Shown one piece after another: positions 60,457-64,000 of a DNA stretch of 64,000 bases (positions are counted from its first letter, which is position 1; each line of letters starts with the position of its first letter). Origin of the DNA: Anthoceros angustus (taxonomy: Eukaryota; Streptophyta; Anthocerotopsida; Anthocerotales; Anthocerotaceae); the NCBI GenBank assembly GCA_010909165.1, contig VJWM01000202.1, positions 248,001 through 312,000 of the forward strand, in the 5' to 3' direction. A model generated the notes under the pieces. That model was given only the letters and a program-made list of their open reading frames with translations. It was not told the DNA's origin and made no database searches. A program made the position numbers and the translations under genes.

Positions 60457-60900
60457 TTCGCACGGATAATGGTACTGAGTTTGTGAACACTGCTTTCGAC
60501 GCATTTCTCCAGGAGCATGGAATCCAGCCACCGATCGTGCCCTACACCCAACATGAGTTGGCGTAAAAATCGGACTTTGCTCTCAATGACTCAGATGCTC
60601 TTGTGGGCCTAGCTTACCTCGGGACTTCGGCGAGGCCACATCGTCACCGCCACCTATATCCTCAGCAGTGCTTACCTGTCACTGGCAAGACTCCTTTTGA
60701 AGTCTTGGCGTAAGCCTAGTCTCCTTCATCTTCGGCGTTTTCGGTTCCGAGGCCTATGCTTATATCCCTGCCGAGAAGTGGAAGAAATTGGACAAGGGGG
60801 CTTTCCTCTTTCTGGTACATTAAGCTTGACCAAAACATAAGTTATATGATGCTCGCTCTCGATTACCCTTGCGTAGTGTTACTTTTATCAGGCCGTCCCA
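60457..60900 (+). pseudogene. copia integrase, C-terminal part
   Basis: The frame resumes with RTDNGTEFVNTAFDAF and QEHGIQ, holding the second catalytic Asp of the DDE integrase. Further on come LPVTGKTPFEV, FGSEAYAYIP-like and LYDARSRLPLRSVTF, the domain's usual C-terminal markers. Stops at about 60565 and 60712 break it. Confidence 0.85.
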
Positions 60901-61229
60901 ACTGTTGATTCATCCCCTCTTGGCGCTCTTGCGCTCGGAAGAGTTGGGCCGGTGGGCGACGACTCGATGTCTGTGGTATCCCCAAGATGATGAGCCTCTG
61001 CTTTGTACTGTTGTGCCACCCATGGCTCCTACCGCTCGGAGGATCTCGCATCGAGGGAAGGCAGTCAATCGAGGATGATAGCCATAATAATTCGACAATG
61101 TTGTCCCAGTGAACATCTGGATGATATTGACTTGGCCAAATCCGACTCCTCCGAACTTGCGCAACTGAGCATGTGGCGAACCGAACACGAACTTCGCGTT
61201 CCACTAGGCACGGACCTCCTCACGAGGGA

Positions 61230-62765
61230 TGGAAGGAGCCTCCATATGCCTCTATTGGTGGAGGACTTTTGGAGCTATAGTCGACATTTTACGGCTCTTG
61301 AGCCTCGCTCCTACAAAGAGGCCATCTCATGCAGCGGTCTCAAGTGGAAGGTGGCCGCCGAGGGCGAATATCAATCTCTTATTAAAAAGCGAGACTTGGG
61401 TCCTCACGGATGCACCACAAGGGAAAGCCGATATCTTGTAAGTGGGTGTTCAAGCTAAAATTAAATGCAAAGGGGAAATTGCTAGATACAAAGCTAGACT
61501 TGTAGCAAGAGGCTTCACACAGGTTGAAGGCTTGGATTACCGAGACCTTCTACTGTAGTGCGAACACGATCCATTAGGATCATACTTGCTTTACTGAGCA
61601 CTTGGATCTACAAATGGGCGTGTCTGACCTTCCTCTCACGACACTTGATGAAGAGATTTATATGATGCGACTGAGGATACCGGGACAAGCGTTATCTGGC
61701 AAAGTCCTAAAACTCACTGAAATGCATATATGGGCTAAAACAAAGTGGAAGGTATGGTATATTACCATCCACATTTACTTACTTGAGATTGGTTTTGTTC
61801 AAAGCACGGTGACTCAGCGTATATCGCCTTAGTGAGTGTTGATTTTGTTCTTGGCCTTATGCGTGGGCGGCGTAATTCTATAACAAGCAGTCAAGGCATT
61901 AGCAGAGTTAAGGATATCTTGAGGACCCGATATGACATGAAGGATATCGGGGGCTCGGATACTGAATCTGAATACTTAGGAACGGACATGAAGGTGCAGT
62001 AATAATCCATCAACACAAGTACATAGGAGAAATCCTGCGTAAGTTTAAAATGGATCAAGCCAGCTGCGTCCACTCCATATCGGCGAGAATGAAGCTTACG
62101 ATGGCGATGTCGCGATCGAGAGGAGATCAAAGACATATACGCTATTCCCTATAGGCCTGTAGGCGATCTCATATTTATTTACAAAGCTGGACGGGCGGAT
62201 ATCCAATATCTTGGTTACCGTCACAGTTTACGGCGACAGGAAAAGCCCTTTGGGTTGCGATCAAGCGTGTGTTCGAGATATTTGAAAGAAAACATATGCG
62301 GGCTTATTCTCTGAGCGATGGGTAAAATGCTTACTGGAAGGATTCACGGACGTGGGCATCCGATAGTGATTCGAAGAAAAGTCTCTCAACCTCGCTTCTT
62401 CCTCTCTTGATCAAGCTGGTCTTGTAAAAGCAAACATCCATAGCACTCTCCTCCCAGGAGGCGGTACAAATCACTTAGATGCTTCCAAGGAGGCGGTGGG
62501 GCCTTGACTTCCTCAAGGACCTTGACCGAGCGGATGGCACCTACAAAGTTACATTGTGACAATATGCATTGTGGCAAATCCTAGATTTCATGCACGTACT
62601 AAACATATTGAAATTGACATCACTCGTCGGGGATGTGGTCGAGAGGTGGTTAAAGTGGACTACGTCCATCTGAGAGGACAACGTGCGAGACATCCTCAAA
62701 GGGCTTGCCAAAACACAAGCACTATACATCTTGAGGGTCTTGGGTTGGATTACTACGCCGCTTGA
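61230..62765 (+). pseudogene. copia reverse transcriptase and RNase H
   Basis: In order the frames give PRSYKEAI, WKVAAEGEYQSLIK, GEIARYKARLVARGFTQVEG, LDEEIYMMR, SRVKDILRTRYDMKDIGGSD (the RT thumb side) and the RNase H end RFHARTKHIEIDIT, VVKVDYVHLRGQ and LGLDYYAA. The YVDD catalytic box is missing or deleted between about 61850 and 61880 (VDFVL remains). Several frameshifts occur, so the enzyme is dead. Confidence 0.85.
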
Positions 62766-63524
62766 GGATGGGTCATAGGACTTACTCGGTGGGAGGCGGG
62801 GCCCACAAGTTCCCTAGGTGTGGTGTGGAGTGTCAGTTCACTGCACACCACGTGCATGCACCACAAGCTCATCGGAGGAGTCTAGGATACACGTTAGGTC
62901 ACTTACATAGCGTTGCACACTCCACAGGGAGGCCAGGATGGATGAAGCTAACCTTAGGATTAAATCATCCGTCTTGGCTCTTCAAAGCGGGTTTCACATC
63001 TTGGCTCATCGGTGACAGCAGGATCGGTGTCGGCGGTAACTCGACTCACAATCTGTTCGTGGCAGCCTCAACTTAGGCTGCAGGGCAGGGCTGCATTCGA
63101 AGCGTGGCGTCTTTGGGGTCCTTCGCCACGGAAGCTCCAGCGGGTATGTCCCAGGCGCTCAGGAAGCTATTTAATCTCGACAAGTTCCTCCGGTGAATTG
63201 CGACCCATTCTTGCGCGGTCTGCGCTAGCCCTTGTTCCTGCTGGCGTGGCGTCTCCTTCTCCTTGCCACGTTCTCACGCACATGGCCTCGTCCAGTGTCT
63301 CTTCCGGCTGCGAGTCCTCATGGCGTTGAGGCGGCAGTGCGTGGTGGGCGTGCTCGTGGTGGGAGGCCAAGGAAGATGCCGCAGCAAGCATGTAGTGGAA
63401 TGCCCCGTGCAGAGGTTGGGTTTCGCACAGCGACGAGGCGGTGACAAGGAGCGCTAAGGGTGATCAGGGCAATGTGAACCTCCATTATGCATACATCACT
63501 TACCTAATAGGTGCTTTAGAGGAG
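62766..63524. other. copia 3' untranslated region
   Basis: No pol homology remains here, and short frames on both strands lack motifs. A weak purine-rich stretch (ttagaggag) ends right at the 3' LTR and is the likely polypurine tract, shorter than usual. Confidence 0.6.
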
Positions 63525-63677
63525 TGTTGGATACAAAGCAAACCTATAGTTAAGCAATGCTAGTTAGGGTTAAGTGAGCGTTATTAAGTCAAGTATAAAG
63601 GCACATCTCAAACACATTTTGTATTCATTCTTTATTTGATGAAAGTTTATCTTGTCGCTTGACTTACAAAGCGATCA
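63525..63677 (+). repeat. copia 3' LTR
   Basis: It matches the 5' LTR from tgttggatac to gcgatca. It is 153 bp, 7 bp shorter, through small deletions, with about one substitution. cctag follows immediately. Confidence 0.93.
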
Positions 63678-64000
63678 CCTAGTGGGAAGGTAAGTGTGGA
63701 TGCGTGGAGGGCGTCAAGGTAGTCAGAAACGGGTGGAGCGGACGTTGTGGCCGAGGCGCTCGGCGAGCACGTGAGGCGGCAGGCTCAACGTGAGAGCTCC
63801 GGCCAGCCAGTGCTCCAGTGACTTGCCGGATCGTGAGGAGGAAGCACAAAGTCGGTGGCGTGGGGGTGGTTCTCAACCCCGCAGCCGTGACGATGGCAAC
63901 AGATCGACCAAACAGCGTACTCTCTTTGGAGGTAAGAAGGAGAGGGACGGAAACCTTCGTGGAGGATATGTCGTGTCTCGAGGCGAACTTCAACGGAGAA
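63678..64000. other. right flank of copia insertion
   Basis: This starts with the second cctag, then continues the sequence that preceded the insertion. A minus-strand frame of 104 codons (63993-63679) has no known motif and may be part of an unrelated sequence. Confidence 0.4.

Larger units (their letters stand above)
43602..63677 (+). mobile_element. Ty1/copia LTR retrotransposon carrying a nested transposon
   Basis: This is a complete LTR element by structure: a 160-bp 5' LTR, a primer site, gag, protease, integrase, RT and RNase H in copia order, then a 153-bp 3' LTR. Identical cctag pentamers lie directly outside both LTRs (43597-43601 and 63678-63682), so this is a single insertion event. 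It measures 20,076 bp, but 13,907 bp of that is the DNA transposon at 46550-60456, leaving about 6.2 kb, a normal copia size. The coding region has several frameshifts and stops, so the copy is non-autonomous now. By eye the LTRs differ mainly by 1-3-bp indels and about one substitution. That suggests a fairly young insertion. Confidence 0.93.

Noticed and set aside
1-64000. tRNA or rRNA genes
   Set aside because: I looked for cloverleaf boxes and conserved rRNA words and saw none. The only tRNA-related sequence is the copia primer site.

Overview
The window looks like nuclear DNA of a land plant. It has GT-AG spliced genes, a short-LTR Ty1/copia element primed by initiator tRNA-Met, and fragments of plant families: class III peroxidase, ABC1K kinase and E-type PPR. 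The PPR style, the LINE tail, a DUF7869-type transposase and a Plavaka-type transposase together suggest a seedless plant (fern, lycophyte or bryophyte). That lineage guess is inference; the sequence does not fix the species.

Layout. At 0-4.8 kb there are decayed retroelement scraps and a 432-bp octanucleotide microsatellite. At 4.8-9.2 kb two normal host genes stand head to head: an F-box/kelch-like protein (minus) and a membrane-anchored coiled-coil protein (plus). At 12.0-15.2 kb lie two damaged genes: a modular beta-rich protein whose four visible exons splice in frame but carry one extra base and one Trp-to-stop change (minus), and the 3' exons of an mRNA capping guanylyltransferase with an altered motif IV (plus). 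At 15.5-17.3 kb there is a three-copy tandem expansion of a module of unknown function. From 18 to 43.6 kb the DNA is mostly decayed mobile DNA: a 578-bp tandem duplication, a DUF7869-type transposase remnant, a copia RT/RNase H remnant, a 0.5-kb direct repeat, a very GC-rich block and a palindromic GTCCGGAC field.

The last third (43.6-63.7 kb) is the most informative part. A copia retrotransposon with 160/153-bp LTRs and a perfect 5-bp target duplication (CCTAG) spans 20 kb, because a 13.9-kb DNA transposon sits inside its integrase domain. The inner element has imperfect terminal inverted repeats starting CATCACAAAA and a 2-bp TT duplication. Removing it restores the copia motif KVLRTDNGTEF exactly. 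It encodes a seven-exon, 929-codon Plavaka-like (CACTA superfamily) transposase that is open end to end, and a two-exon 414-aa companion protein. It also carries pieces of several host genes: RPA1 N-terminus, an ABC1K kinase whose 3' part is tandemly triplicated, a class III peroxidase exon, and PPR segments at two places. It therefore looks like an autonomous gene-capturing (Pack-type) element nested in a retrotransposon.

Exon borders were set by eye from splice signals and reading phase. No database search was run. Many copies differ by single-base indels, so some frameshifts could be assembly errors rather than decay.
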